DNA from: Marinobacter salicampi
GTDB taxonomy: Bacteria > Pseudomonadota > Gammaproteobacteria > Pseudomonadales > Oleiphilaceae
Assembly (NCBI RefSeq): GCF_011074795.1
Contig: NZ_JAAMPF010000012.1
Location: 248,001 to 312,000 of the forward strand
Direction of reading: 5' to 3'
DNA: 64,000 nt
In this document: positions 25,604 to 34,424 of the stretch, one piece after another
Position numbering within the stretch: the stretch's first letter is position 1
Layout of the letters: every line of letters starts with the position of its first letter
Translations under genes and position numbers: made by a program
The notes under the pieces: generated by a model
Seen by the model: the letters and a program-made list of their open reading frames with translations, nothing else
Told to the model about the DNA's origin: nothing
Database searches by the model: none

Positions 25604-27924
25604 TTGCCCACGACTGGCCGGCAGGGCTTCGAATAGCGGGCGCCCCAGGGATAGCCCATCGCCTTCTGGTCCGCCAGGAAGGTCTTTAGCTCTGCCACGG
25701 GCATGGGCTTGGCGAAGAAAAAACCCTGCCCGAAACTGTAGTTGTAGTCCCTTACCACACGCCATTGGGCTTCGGTTTCGATTCCTTCGGCGACCAGGCG
25801 CATATTGAGCGCCTCCGCCATCTGGCCGATGGTTCGCACCAGTTCGTTACTGGTGCCCTGCCCCTCAACATTTTTCAGAAATGACTTGTCCAGTTTGAGC
25901 ATGGCCACCGGCATGTCCCGGAGTCGGCTGAGGGACGAGTAACCGGTACCGAAGTCATCAATGGCCACGTCATAACCGCTGGCACAGAGCCGCGCCAGCA
26001 TACTCTCCATCTTGCAGGCGTCCCTGAGCATTGAATCTTCGGTAATCTCGATCACCAGCGCATCTGCAGGCATGCCCTCAGCCCTGGTGATGTCCTGAAT
26101 CTGTTCGAGAATATGGGGCTGCCACAACTGGTTGATGGAGAGGTTCAGTGCCAGACGCAGGTCTGGCTGTACGGTTCGGCATTCCATGAGTGCCCGGCAG
26201 GCTTCCCGGAACACCAGTTCGCCGGCACGGGCGATCAGGCCGGTTTCCTCAAGCACTTTGAGAAACTGCTCCGGTGTGCGCAGGGAGCCGTCCATTCGGG
26301 GCCACCTCATCAGGGCCTCAACTGCTTCGACCTCTCCGGTCTGCAGGTTGAGAATAGGCTGGTAGAAGGTAATGAGCTCTTTTCTGTCCACCGCTTCATG
26401 AAGCTCATTCTCAAGGGCAAGTCGCTCCCGTTGTATAGTGGTCAGCATGGCGGAGTAAAACTGGAACTGGTCCCCGCCTCTGGACTTGGCCTCGTACATG
26501 GCCATGTCGGCCCAGTTGATGAGCTTGGTCGCGGCGGTTGTATCGGCAGGAAACAGTGCAATGCCAACACTGGCGCCAAGACGGTGTTCATGGGATCCAT
26601 CCAGGAAAGGCTCCCGCATGCACTCCACCACCCGTTCCGCCAGCTGGCTGGCCGCACGGGCCAGCTCCTCCATGGGCCCGGCAAGGCGGCTACCCGTGCC
26701 GGCCTCGATTGTCTCGCCGTGGATAAGAAAGACAAATTCATCGCCGCCCAGCCTGGCCACAAAGTCTTCTTCCCGGGCAAGCTGTCGCAGGCGTTCTGCC
26801 ACCAGCCAGAGAAGCCGGTCGCCCACTACGTGGCCGAGACTGTCATTGATGCGCTTGAAACCGTCCAGGTCCACGAAAAGCAGGGCTGCGTAACGCTCGT
26901 GTCGCTCGGCCTCGGAATCAAGCTTGGCCAGTTCCTCCTTGATGTACTGTCGGTTTGGCAGCCCCGTCAGGGCATCGCGATAGGCTCGTCTTTGGGCAAG
27001 GGCCCTCTGCTCTTCCAGCTTGTCCCGCATGCGCAGCGAGGAAATGCCATGGGCCGCGTTATCGGCGAGTTTCTGCAGCAACGCGACTTCATCGGTATGG
27101 AAGGCTTCGCTTATGGTGGAGTAGATGACCATGACGCCCAGTGTGGTGCTGCCGTCGAAGAACAGCGGCAAGGCCAGCGCTGTGCGGATCCCACGCTCGG
27201 CCAGCTGGCCGTCCCGCGCCAGTTCCGCCGGGCCGCTGATTACCGGCAGGCGTTCAGCAATGGCACTCTGGGCGGGGCTGGCTGCGACCTGCTCCTCATT
27301 CACCACTAGTGCATCGAGGTTATTACCCCGGGCACTGTCCGCTTCGTGCACCGCAAGGACATCTATCTGGCCGGGCGTGTTCTGATGCGCCATGCCTACC
27401 CATGCCAGGCGGTAGCCTTCCGGCCCGACAATATGGGTCAGCACCCGGTCGAGAAGATCGTCCTCGGTGCTAGAGCGGATTGCCGCCTCATTGGAGGCTG
27501 CCAGAATCCGGTAGGCCCGGTCCATCCTGACCCGCTGGGTCTCGGACAACAAGAACCGCTGATGCTGGTGCCGTGAAAGCTCCTGGAGCCGTTCGAGGTT
27601 ATTGATCCGGGCACGCAGCTCTGCGGTCAGCACCGGCGTGAACACGACATCGTCCACCTCGTTACCCAGCACATTACGGGTATGACCGAGCTGGTTTTCC
27701 CGCAGCATCAGCAGGACTGGCACCAGCTCAGGGTCACGGGACTGCCTGAGAGTTCTCAAGGTGGCGCGGCTGCTGCGAAGGCGATTGAAATCAACGATCA
27801 CAAGGTCAATGTCTGGTCCTGGCGTCATACCCTCCTGCCAGCGCACCAGGGTATGCTGCGGCAGAGCCTCTGCCAGGACCCGCCGGTTTCCTTCGTGACT
27901 CAGTAATAAAAGTATGCGTGCCAT
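25597..27924 (-). CDS. Diguanylate cyclase/phosphodiesterase with pseudo-receiver and GAF domains
   Basis: A 775-aa cytosolic c-di-GMP enzyme. Order: receiver-like domain 1-110 (Asp45 retained, but the acidic pair and the conserved Lys are missing), coil, GAF domain about 150-300, GGDEF domain with intact GGDEF at 393-397 and an I-site REED at 384-387, then an EAL domain with EAL at 536-538. The EAL part keeps LALNLSIN, IEITED, AIDDFGTGYSS, LKLDKSF and AEGIETEAQ, so both activities look possible. It lies 24 bp downstream of the KaiC-like gene and is surely co-transcribed, suggesting the ATPase controls it. Confidence 0.95.
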   Translation of the reverse strand: MARILLLLSHEGNRRVLAEALPQHTLVRWQEGMTPGPDIDLVIVDFNRLRSSRATLRTLRQSRDPELVPVLLMLRENQLGHTRNVLGNEVDDVVFTPVLTAELRARINNLERLQELSRHQHQRFLLSETQRVRMDRAYRILAASNEAAIRSSTEDDLLDRVLTHIVGPEGYRLAWVGMAHQNTPGQIDVLAVHEADSARGNNLDALVVNEEQVAASPAQSAIAERLPVISGPAELARDGQLAERGIRTALALPLFFDGSTTLGVMVIYSTISEAFHTDEVALLQKLADNAAHGISSLRMRDKLEEQRALAQRRAYRDALTGLPNRQYIKEELAKLDSEAERHERYAALLFVDLDGFKRINDSLGHVVGDRLLWLVAERLRQLAREEDFVARLGGDEFVFLIHGETIEAGTGSRLAGPMEELARAASQLAERVVECMREPFLDGSHEHRLGASVGIALFPADTTAATKLINWADMAMYEAKSRGGDQFQFYSAMLTTIQRERLALENELHEAVDRKELITFYQPILNLQTGEVEAVEALMRWPRMDGSLRTPEQFLKVLEETGLIARAGELVFREACRALMECRTVQPDLRLALNLSINQLWQPHILEQIQDITRAEGMPADALVIEITEDSMLRDACKMESMLARLCASGYDVAIDDFGTGYSSLSRLRDMPVAMLKLDKSFLKNVEGQGTSNELVRTIGQMAEALNMRLVAEGIETEAQWRVVRDYNYSFGQGFFFAKPMPVAELKTFLADQKAMGYPWGARYSKPCRPVVGNY

Positions 27925-27948
27925 CCGGGGTCAGGCTCCTGGATTGGG

Positions 27949-29430
27949 TTAAGAGCCCGTATCGGGATCGATCTGAATGGGCTGACCGCGCAAAATACCG
28001 CTCAGGCCATGCAAGGGCGGACCCACCTGCAAACCCTCATCGGTAATATCGAACCGATGCAGAGTCTTAGCAAAATCCCCGACCCGGTTTTTGATCACGC
28101 CAATGGTTTTCCGGAGTTCACTTTTCACTTCGATATAGCGGAGCATGATGAGGGTATCGCTCAGGTAATTCATGCTGGGATCAGCGGCAGACACGTTCTC
28201 TGATGAGATATGGGGTGTCTCATTCACCAGTATCGTCGATACACCCGCACTGACAAGATAACGGCAAAGGGCGTGCAGACGGTTGTTCACATCCTCGCCA
28301 TCCACGGCCAGATTCTCCACCGACACCTTGTAACCGGAAGAGCCATCAATCATCACGGTTCGGATATCATGCTCTTCAATCTGCTGACGTATACTCTGGG
28401 CCAGCTCATCCGGAGAGAAGCGCATGGGCTCGATGGTCTGGACCTGAAGATCCCCTGCCTCCGTCAGCTGCGCAGCAGGCAGGTGCAGGCGTTCGCAACG
28501 GCTCAGCACGGTCTGCTCACTTTCTTCAAAGCAGAAAACCAGGGCTCGCTCGCCCCGTTTTGCTGCCGCACAGACAAACTGCATACCCAGGGTGGTTTTG
28601 CCCACCCCCGTTGGTCCTGCGATTATAATCATGCTGCCCGTGTGCATGCCGCCATTAAGCATGTCGTTCAGCGCAGGGATGTCCGTGGTGATCTGCCGCG
28701 ATGTCACTGCCTGGCTGTGATCAGAAGGCACCATTCTCGGGTAGACCCTCATGCCTGACGAGGTGAGCTTCATGAAATGGTTGCCCGCCGAAAAGGTTGA
28801 CCCTCTGTGTTTACTGACCCGGATGCTGCGGCCCTGCCCCATTCGGGCCAGGGTAACGATGCCGTCTGCGATAAAGTTCAGTTCTGAGCCACCCTGCGTA
28901 CTGTGTTCGCCATCAGTAGCCTCGCTTGAAAACAGCAGGGTCGCCCCGCGGGAGGCAATAAAGTTGAACAGGGCCTGACTTTGGCGACGGAACTGATAGG
29001 CATCCGGTGAAAGCGCCGCCAGGGACGACAGTGGCTCAATGACCACGCGGGCTGGCCGGTGGCGGTCCAGGGCGTCACAGATCTTGCGGAGTATGGGGGC
29101 CAGGCCCAGGTCAGAGCTCGGGATCACATCGAAAGCATCCTGGGCCTCCTGCTCAATATCTCCGGGAGATAGATCCTCGAACACCAGCTTCTCGGGCATC
29201 AGCCCGAGAGATTCGGCCATCCACCGGATCTTTTCCATGCTTTTATCGAAGGTAATGTAAAGCGTTGGCTCATCGGAGCATTGAGCGAGAAACTGCAGAC
29301 AGAGGGTAGTTTTGCCGCATCCCGGCCCGCCGCTGACCATATAGGCTCGCTCCTTGAAGAAGCCACCACCCAGAATGCTGTCTAGACCGGCGATGCCGGC
29401 TGAAATGCGTTCAACCACGTGAAACTCCAC
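27949..29430 (-). CDS. KaiC-like double-domain RecA-fold ATPase
   Basis: A 493-aa protein with two KaiC domains. Walker A motifs are GGPGCGKTT at 34-42 and GPTGVGKTT at 272-280. The glutamate pair used for catalysis is kept in the second domain (Glu302-Glu303, FCFEESE) but is Asp62-Lys63 in the first. At the place of the cyanobacterial phosphorylation pair Ser431/Thr432, the sequence reads SMNYLSDT, giving Asn421-Tyr422, so clock-type autophosphorylation there is not expected. No kaiA or kaiB is present. It leads a two-gene operon with the GGDEF/EAL protein, which fits the proteobacterial KaiC-like signalling proteins. Confidence 0.93.
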   Translation of the reverse strand: MEFHVVERISAGIAGLDSILGGGFFKERAYMVSGGPGCGKTTLCLQFLAQCSDEPTLYITFDKSMEKIRWMAESLGLMPEKLVFEDLSPGDIEQEAQDAFDVIPSSDLGLAPILRKICDALDRHRPARVVIEPLSSLAALSPDAYQFRRQSQALFNFIASRGATLLFSSEATDGEHSTQGGSELNFIADGIVTLARMGQGRSIRVSKHRGSTFSAGNHFMKLTSSGMRVYPRMVPSDHSQAVTSRQITTDIPALNDMLNGGMHTGSMIIIAGPTGVGKTTLGMQFVCAAAKRGERALVFCFEESEQTVLSRCERLHLPAAQLTEAGDLQVQTIEPMRFSPDELAQSIRQQIEEHDIRTVMIDGSSGYKVSVENLAVDGEDVNNRLHALCRYLVSAGVSTILVNETPHISSENVSAADPSMNYLSDTLIMLRYIEVKSELRKTIGVIKNRVGDFAKTLHRFDITDEGLQVGPPLHGLSGILRGQPIQIDPDTGS

Positions 29431-29456
29431 AATGTCAGCGCTTGGTAGACTGATAA

Positions 29457-29492
29457 AGCCGCTCTGGCGTCAGTGCAGAACAGGGAGCGGCT
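29457..29492. promoter_or_regulatory. Inverted repeat upstream of the KaiC-like gene
   Basis: Arms AGCCGCTC and GAGCGGCT are perfectly complementary over 8 bp with a 20-nt spacer, 27 bp before the kaiC-like start. It could be an operator or a 5'-UTR hairpin. No trans-factor is known. Confidence 0.4.
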
Positions 29493-29630
29493 CATGGCCA
29501 CAGGAATACAGGGCAACCTGAATGCTGGCAAGCAGATGCTTAATCGTGCGGACGGCGTCTTGGATGACTCGCTTTTATAAACAGGCATCTGCACTATCAG
29601 CGTGTCATGGCGGGGGGTAAGCTACAAGAA

Positions 29631-29663
29631 TAAAAAAACCCGCAACCACGGTGGTGCGGGTTT
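29631..29663 (-). terminator. Intrinsic terminator after gabT
   Basis: On the minus strand, the sequence downstream of the gabT stop forms AAACCCGCACCAC / GTGGTTGCGGGTTT with one mismatch and a minimal loop, followed by a run of T. A stem of about 13 bp with a T-tract is a clear Rho-independent terminator. Confidence 0.9.
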
Positions 29664-29681
29664 CCTTGACATCAATCAAAA

Positions 29682-30956
29682 TCAGCTTACTTCAGTTAAC
29701 GCCTCTTCGACTATTTTCAGGCCTTCTTCCAATATGTCGTCTTCAATGGTGACCGGCATCAGAAAGCGAATGGAGTTGCCATACATGCCGCAACTCAGCA
29801 GTATCAGGCCCTTTTCCTTGGCCTTCGCGGTTACTGCGGCGGCCAGATCAGCCCGGGGCGTCCGGCTGGCTTTGTCTTCCACAAGCTCAAAGGCAGCCAT
29901 GGGTCCCAAGTTGCGAACGTTGTCCACGTGCTCGAACTTTTCCTGCCACTGGGCAAAGCGCTTTTTCAGCTTTTCGCCCAGACGTTGGCTCATACCCAGG
30001 ATGTCCTCCTGCTCGAAGACTTCCATAACCGCAAGCGCCGCAGCACAGGAAACCGGACTACCGGTATAGGTGCCGCCAAGGGAGTTGGGCCCGGAGGCGT
30101 CCATGTACTTGTCGGTGCCCACAATGGCCGAGATGGGCATGCCATCTGCCATGCTCTTGGCCATGGTCATCATGTCGGGCTCGACACCGCTGTGCTCGAT
30201 GGCGAACATCTTACCGGTGCGGCCGAACCCGCTCTGGACTTCATCCACGATCATCAGCATGCCGTGCTCATCACAGATATCACGGATCGCCTTGAGGAAG
30301 CTGTGAGGCGCAGCGTAGAACCCACCCTCACCCAGAACAGGCTCGATGACGATGGCGGCGGTGTCTTTCGGGTTGGCATCGGTTTTCAGCACCATCCGGA
30401 GCCCACGCAGTGCTTCCTCTTCGCTTACGCCATGGTAGGGAACCGGGTAAGGCGCCCGGAATACGGTGCCTGGCATGGGTCCGAAATCGGTCTGGTAGGG
30501 GTTGACCTTGCCGTTCATGGCCATGGTCATGAAGGTACGGCCATGGTAACCGCCGTCGAAACAGATAACGTTGGTCTTGCCCGTTGCCGCCCGGGCAATC
30601 TTAAGCGCGTTCTCCAGCGCTTCTGCTCCGGAATTCGCCAGCATGACCTTGGCATGGCCACGGACCGGCGTCAGGTGACTGAGCTTTTCGGCCACTTTGA
30701 CATAGCCCTCATAGGGCATCACCGTCTGGCAGGTATGCATGACCTTGTCCAGCTGCGCCTTGACCGCCTCCACCACCTTCGGGTGCCGGTGACCCAGGTT
30801 CAGCACCCCGATACCGCCGGCAAAATCGATCATGCGCTTGCCGTCGGCGTCCCAGAGCTCAGCATTCTTGGCGTGGTCGGCGAACTGCTCGTTGGGGCTG
30901 GCGGCGCCACGGGCAACATAACGCTCTTTCAGTGCCTGCAACTCTTTGTTGCTCAT
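29682..30956 (-). CDS. gabT: 4-aminobutyrate aminotransferase
   Basis: A 424-aa class III PLP aminotransferase converting 4-aminobutyrate and 2-oxoglutarate to succinic semialdehyde and glutamate. The PLP-anchoring region reads DEVQSGFGRTGKMFA; the lysine lies in MTMAKSMADGMPISA. GGTYTGSPVSCAAALAVMEV and the early AGGIGVLNLGHRHPKVVEAV are family blocks. The start at 30956 has a GGAGGACAGG site. No succinate-semialdehyde dehydrogenase follows; a terminator does. An Lrp/AsnC gene lies upstream on the same strand. A related omega-aminotransferase specificity cannot be excluded. Confidence 0.9.
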   Translation of the reverse strand: MSNKELQALKERYVARGAASPNEQFADHAKNAELWDADGKRMIDFAGGIGVLNLGHRHPKVVEAVKAQLDKVMHTCQTVMPYEGYVKVAEKLSHLTPVRGHAKVMLANSGAEALENALKIARAATGKTNVICFDGGYHGRTFMTMAMNGKVNPYQTDFGPMPGTVFRAPYPVPYHGVSEEEALRGLRMVLKTDANPKDTAAIVIEPVLGEGGFYAAPHSFLKAIRDICDEHGMLMIVDEVQSGFGRTGKMFAIEHSGVEPDMMTMAKSMADGMPISAIVGTDKYMDASGPNSLGGTYTGSPVSCAAALAVMEVFEQEDILGMSQRLGEKLKKRFAQWQEKFEHVDNVRNLGPMAAFELVEDKASRTPRADLAAAVTAKAKEKGLILLSCGMYGNSIRFLMPVTIEDDILEEGLKIVEEALTEVS

Positions 30957-31104
30957 CCTGTCCTCCATTGATTTCGGCGTCAAAAATATGAGCATCAGTA
31001 TGGCGCTTCAGAGGCGGATTTTCCAATCGATGCGGCCTGCTTCCGTCAATGGCGCCAGTCCCTTGTGACTTTTGCGGGTCCGGCAGAGGGGGCTGGATTA
31101 GCTT

Positions 31105-31533
31105 CTAGCGTCTGAACTTGGTCTCCAGCACGACCGCTGAATTGGTTCGCTCGACCCCTTCCAGGTTACCGATCGTGTCCAGGGTGGCACTGAGCGCTTC
31201 CAGCGATTGCGCCTGAACGATAGCCACCAGATCGTATTCCCCGCTAACGGAATAGAGTTGAGCTACCTGACTGATCTGCTCCAGGGCAAGATTTGTCCGC
31301 GCCGTCAGCTTCTGTCGGACCTTGATGGACACGTGGGCCTCGACCTGATTCTGTGAGTAATCACCGCCCAGCTCCAGGGTGTAACCCCGGATGACCCCAC
31401 TGGCTTCAAGCCGGGCGATCCGGTGCTGCACAGTTGACCTGGACAGGCTCAGGGCTCTGGCAAGGTCTGAAACGCTCTCCCTGGCATTCTGTCGTAAAAG
31501 AAGTAAAAGACGCTGGTCCTGCTCGCTGATCAT
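31105..31533 (-). CDS. Lrp/AsnC-family transcriptional regulator
   Basis: A 142-aa regulator. The N-terminal winged helix-turn-helix (MISEQDQRLLLLLRQNARES, SLSRSTVQHRIARLEASGVI) is followed by a RAM ligand-binding domain (SVSGEYDLVAIVQAQSLEAL). Such proteins sense amino acids as octamers. It is read towards gabT with a 148-bp gap, so it may control gabT or be co-transcribed. A divergent promoter region with sodC lies on its other side. Confidence 0.93.
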   Translation of the reverse strand: MISEQDQRLLLLLRQNARESVSDLARALSLSRSTVQHRIARLEASGVIRGYTLELGGDYSQNQVEAHVSIKVRQKLTARTNLALEQISQVAQLYSVSGEYDLVAIVQAQSLEALSATLDTIGNLEGVERTNSAVVLETKFRR

Positions 31534-31706
31534 GGGCCACTCAACATTCGGGTTCGGACAGTCGCCAATCTAGCATATAGACCCTGCGCTGGCGCTTAGT
31601 CCTGCAGCAGCAGGGGCATGACCAAATGGTAATAGCTCCGGGTATCGCGCCCGAACCCGAAGGAGTGGCCAGGGAACCTTCCCGCGCACAGGCACTGGAC
31701 AACGCA

Positions 31707-31736
31707 TTGTCTAGCCCTGCAACTATGTGCTAAATA
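31707..31736 (+). promoter_or_regulatory. Sigma70-like promoter for the sodC pair
   Basis: TTGTCT (31707-31712) and TAAATA (31731-31736) are spaced by 18 nt, 48 bp before the first superoxide dismutase ATG, which also has an AAGGAGGGAG site. The match is good but not perfect. Confidence 0.5.
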
Positions 31737-31783
31737 TCGGTGTACAGTAGTTAACGCATGACATAACACCAAGGAGGGAGTTT

Positions 31784-32329
31784 ATGAATCGTCTAGCAAC
31801 CACCATGCTGGCACTCGCAGTGGTGCCCGCAATAGCAATGGCCGACCTTGATCTTGTCGCCGATGACTACGAGATCGAAATTCACAAAATCAGTACGGAA
31901 GGGGTCGGCGAATCCATTGGTACCGTCACCCTGCGAGACCACGAGTACGGTGTCCTCATACGGCCTGATCTCGAAGGCCTGAGCCCGGGACTCCACGGTT
32001 TCCACTTGCACGCAAACCCTGATTGCGGACCTGCGGAGAAAGATGGCGAGACGGTCGCAGGCGCTGCTGCCGGTGGCCATTTTGACCCTGACAACACCGG
32101 TTCTCACAAAGGGCCATTTGAAGAAGGCCACAAGGGCGACCTGCCCGCTTTGTACGTCAATGAAGACGGTGAAGCGACCATTCCCGAACTGGCTCCCCGC
32201 CTTGAGTTCAGTGATCTCGAAGGCCATGCCCTGGTCATTCACGAGGGCGGCGACAACTACTCCGACGACCCCAAACCCTTGGGCGGCGGCGGAGCCCGGG
32301 TTGCCTGTGGTGTCATAGAGTCCCAGTAA
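31784..32329 (+). CDS. sodC: Periplasmic Cu,Zn superoxide dismutase (copy 1)
   Basis: A 181-aa protein with a cleavable signal peptide (about 1-20, ending AIAMA). All metal ligands are present: His74, His76, bridging His99, His107, His116, Asp119 and His153. The disulfide pair is Cys81 and Cys175. It converts superoxide to oxygen and peroxide in the periplasm. It is followed 89 bp later by a diverged paralogue on the same strand, separated by a strong hairpin. The regulation is likely shared. Confidence 0.95.
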   Translation: MNRLATTMLALAVVPAIAMADLDLVADDYEIEIHKISTEGVGESIGTVTLRDHEYGVLIRPDLEGLSPGLHGFHLHANPDCGPAEKDGETVAGAAAGGHFDPDNTGSHKGPFEEGHKGDLPALYVNEDGEATIPELAPRLEFSDLEGHALVIHEGGDNYSDDPKPLGGGGARVACGVIESQ

Positions 32330-32357
32330 AGCAGACTCTTTTCAACAGTCGTAAACA

Positions 32358-32389
32358 GTCTCAGGTGGGCGCCTGCGTCCACCTGAGAC
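32358..32389. repeat. Very stable hairpin between the two sodC genes
   Basis: Perfect 11-bp arms GTCTCAGGTGG and CCACCTGAGAC flank a 10-nt spacer. Further pairing inside the spacer gives about 14 bp including one G-U pair, with a 4-nt loop. No T-tract follows on either strand. It lies 29 bp after the first sodC stop and could stabilise or partly attenuate the message. Confidence 0.9.
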
Positions 32390-32418
32390 AGGCTTGACCC
32401 GACAGGGAGAATGTAGCC

Positions 32419-33024
32419 ATGTCCACACTCAGACAATTTGCCATACCAGCACTATGTCCGGCCCTATGGATGTCGCTCGTCCTCGCCACCCCAACGCTGG
32501 CCCAGGAAGATCCGGAAGAGGAAACCGCCCCGGCAAAAGGCGCCCTCTCGGTAGAAATGAAATCCGTTTCTCCGGCTGGAAAAGGCGAAACCATAGGCGT
32601 TATAGAGATTTCCGTGACCCTCGGGGGCCTTCTTTTCGTGCCGCAGCTCGAGCTACTCCGGCCGGGCCTTCACGGCTTCCACGTGCATGAAAACGCCAAC
32701 TGCCGAACCTCCCGGAAGGAAACCGAGCCTGGCGCCACTGCCCAGCCGGTTCCCGCTGGCGAGGCTGGAGGGCACCTGGACCCGGGCTGGATAGGAAGCC
32801 ACGAAGGCCCATACGGCAATGGCCATCTCGGCGATCTTCCCAACCTGTACGTCAACGAAGAGGGTATTGCAGAGCATCCGGTGTTCGCGCCCCGGCTAAG
32901 TGTTGAGGCGCTGGAAGGCACTGCCCTCGTTATTCATGGCCGGCCTGACAACTACTCGGACGACCCCGAGGAGAATGGCGGCAGCGGACGCCGGGTGGCC
33001 TGCGGCACTATCCGAGCACTGTAG
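32419..33024 (+). CDS. sodC: Periplasmic Cu,Zn superoxide dismutase (copy 2, diverged)
   Basis: A 201-aa paralogue with its own signal peptide (about 1-29, ending PTLAQ) and an acidic/Pro-rich spacer EDPEEETAPAK. Ligands are intact: His88, His90, His119, His128, His136, Asp139 and His173, and cysteines Cys95 and Cys194. The loop between the first Cys and the bridging His is longer (GATAQPVPAGEAGGH) than in copy 1. Gene duplication followed by divergence is the simplest reading. Its start has a GGGAGAA site. Confidence 0.94.
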   Translation: MSTLRQFAIPALCPALWMSLVLATPTLAQEDPEEETAPAKGALSVEMKSVSPAGKGETIGVIEISVTLGGLLFVPQLELLRPGLHGFHVHENANCRTSRKETEPGATAQPVPAGEAGGHLDPGWIGSHEGPYGNGHLGDLPNLYVNEEGIAEHPVFAPRLSVEALEGTALVIHGRPDNYSDDPEENGGSGRRVACGTIRAL

Positions 33025-33293
33025 TCAGAGAACGCGATCAACGCACTCAGGGCACTGCTGAGCAGAGACCTGATATCGGGTGTCTGTCGGAATGATAGCC
33101 GGTCACAAGCCAGAACCAACTCCGGTTTTAATGGCGGGCCGGCAGCTATTTGCTAATTAGTCAGTAATTCTGGTCATTTTGTTTATTTTTATAACCATTC
33201 CGATCATTATGACCCTGCAGTCTGACACTCGAATCCGCGACAATAGCCCCACATACCCGTACTCCGGGTCTACGGGCCTGTCTCGGAGAAGAC

Positions 33294-34424
33294 ATGATGA
33301 TCATACGTCCGATAGCCAAACAGGATCTGTCTGCCTTGCAAGCCATTGCACGGGAATCCGGTCCCGGTTTTACCTCTCTGGTCGATGACGCTGAGTTTCT
33401 TGAGCGCAAGATAGAGCGTTCCCTGGCCAGTTTCCGGCGACCGGTGGCGAGTCCCGGCGATGAAGGCTATCTGTTTGTGCTTGAATCGCCGGACACCGGG
33501 GAAATAATGGGAGTGACCGGTATCGAAGCTGCCGTCGGCATCAAACGTCCGCTTTACCATTTCCGACAGAGCCAGCTCACACAGCGCTCGGCCAGGCTTG
33601 GCCTGGCCCGGGAATCGCAGGTGCTGAGCCTGTGTAGCCATTACACCGGCTGTTCTGAGATCTGCACCCTGTTTCTACGCCCCCGGTTTCGGCGGCCCTG
33701 GGCCGGCAAGCTGCTCTCGCGGGTGAGATTCCTCTTTATGGCACAACATCAGCAGCGTTTTGCGGAAACCGTAATCGCAGAGATGCGCGGAGTTTCCTGC
33801 CCGGAAGGCCGCGCGCCATTCTGGGAGTGGCTCCGTGAGCATTTTGTCGACATGGATTTTGCCACCGTCACCGCCATGGTTGGCGCTGGTGACAGCGATT
33901 TCATCAAGGAGCTCATGCCTCCTTACCCGCTCTACGTTAACCTGTTAAGTCCGCAAGCGCGCCAGGTCATCGGCAAGGTGCATGATCAGACCGCGCCAGC
34001 CCTGCGGCTGCTTGAACAGGAAGGTTTCGGCCACCATGGGTACGTAGATCCTTTCGATGCAGGCCCGACTGTGGAAGCAAGGCTCACCGAGATCAGCAGT
34101 GTTGCCAAGTCGGTTGCCTGCGAAATCCAGATTACCGATTCTCCGACGCCCAGGGCCGACCACGGGGCCACCGGCTCCGAGAGCCCTTTTCTGGCTGTCG
34201 CCAATAGCAGCGTCGAGGATTTCCGTGCCTCTGTTACCCAGCAGGCCAGCTATCTTGCCCATGAAAACCTGCTTCAGATTCCTTCGGCACTTGCACAGTC
34301 TCTGGCGTTACGTAATGGTGGCAGTGCACGGTTTCTGAATCTTTCGGCAGAACCGGCGACCGCCCTGCCCAGAACTGCCGTACCCCACTGCTACCAGGAG
34401 GAGGCCCGCTATGCATACCGATAG
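33294..34424 (+). CDS. astA: Arginine N-succinyltransferase
   Basis: A 376-aa member of the AstA/AruG family (GNAT-related), transferring succinyl from succinyl-CoA to arginine, the first step of the AST pathway. The opening MIIRPIAKQDLSALQAIARE, then GPGFTSLVDD and EICTLFLRPRFRRPWAGKLLSR, and FAETVIAEMRGV are typical blocks. Two ATGs (33294, 33297) compete with one GGAGAA site. It overlaps the DUF1338 gene by 14 bp. The other ast genes (astB, C, D, E) are not in the window, which is unusual because they normally form one operon. Confidence 0.9.
   Translation: MMIIRPIAKQDLSALQAIARESGPGFTSLVDDAEFLERKIERSLASFRRPVASPGDEGYLFVLESPDTGEIMGVTGIEAAVGIKRPLYHFRQSQLTQRSARLGLARESQVLSLCSHYTGCSEICTLFLRPRFRRPWAGKLLSRVRFLFMAQHQQRFAETVIAEMRGVSCPEGRAPFWEWLREHFVDMDFATVTAMVGAGDSDFIKELMPPYPLYVNLLSPQARQVIGKVHDQTAPALRLLEQEGFGHHGYVDPFDAGPTVEARLTEISSVAKSVACEIQITDSPTPRADHGATGSESPFLAVANSSVEDFRASVTQQASYLAHENLLQIPSALAQSLALRNGGSARFLNLSAEPATALPRTAVPHCYQEEARYAYR

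Noticed and set aside
27949-29430. Circadian clock kaiC
   Set aside because: No kaiA or kaiB, and the Ser/Thr phosphosite pair is replaced by Asn-Tyr.
29494-29580. 28-aa plus-strand frame with a GGGAG site between kaiC-like and gabT
   Set aside because: No conserved feature or structure; the site is part of an inverted repeat and the frame overlaps a probable promoter region.
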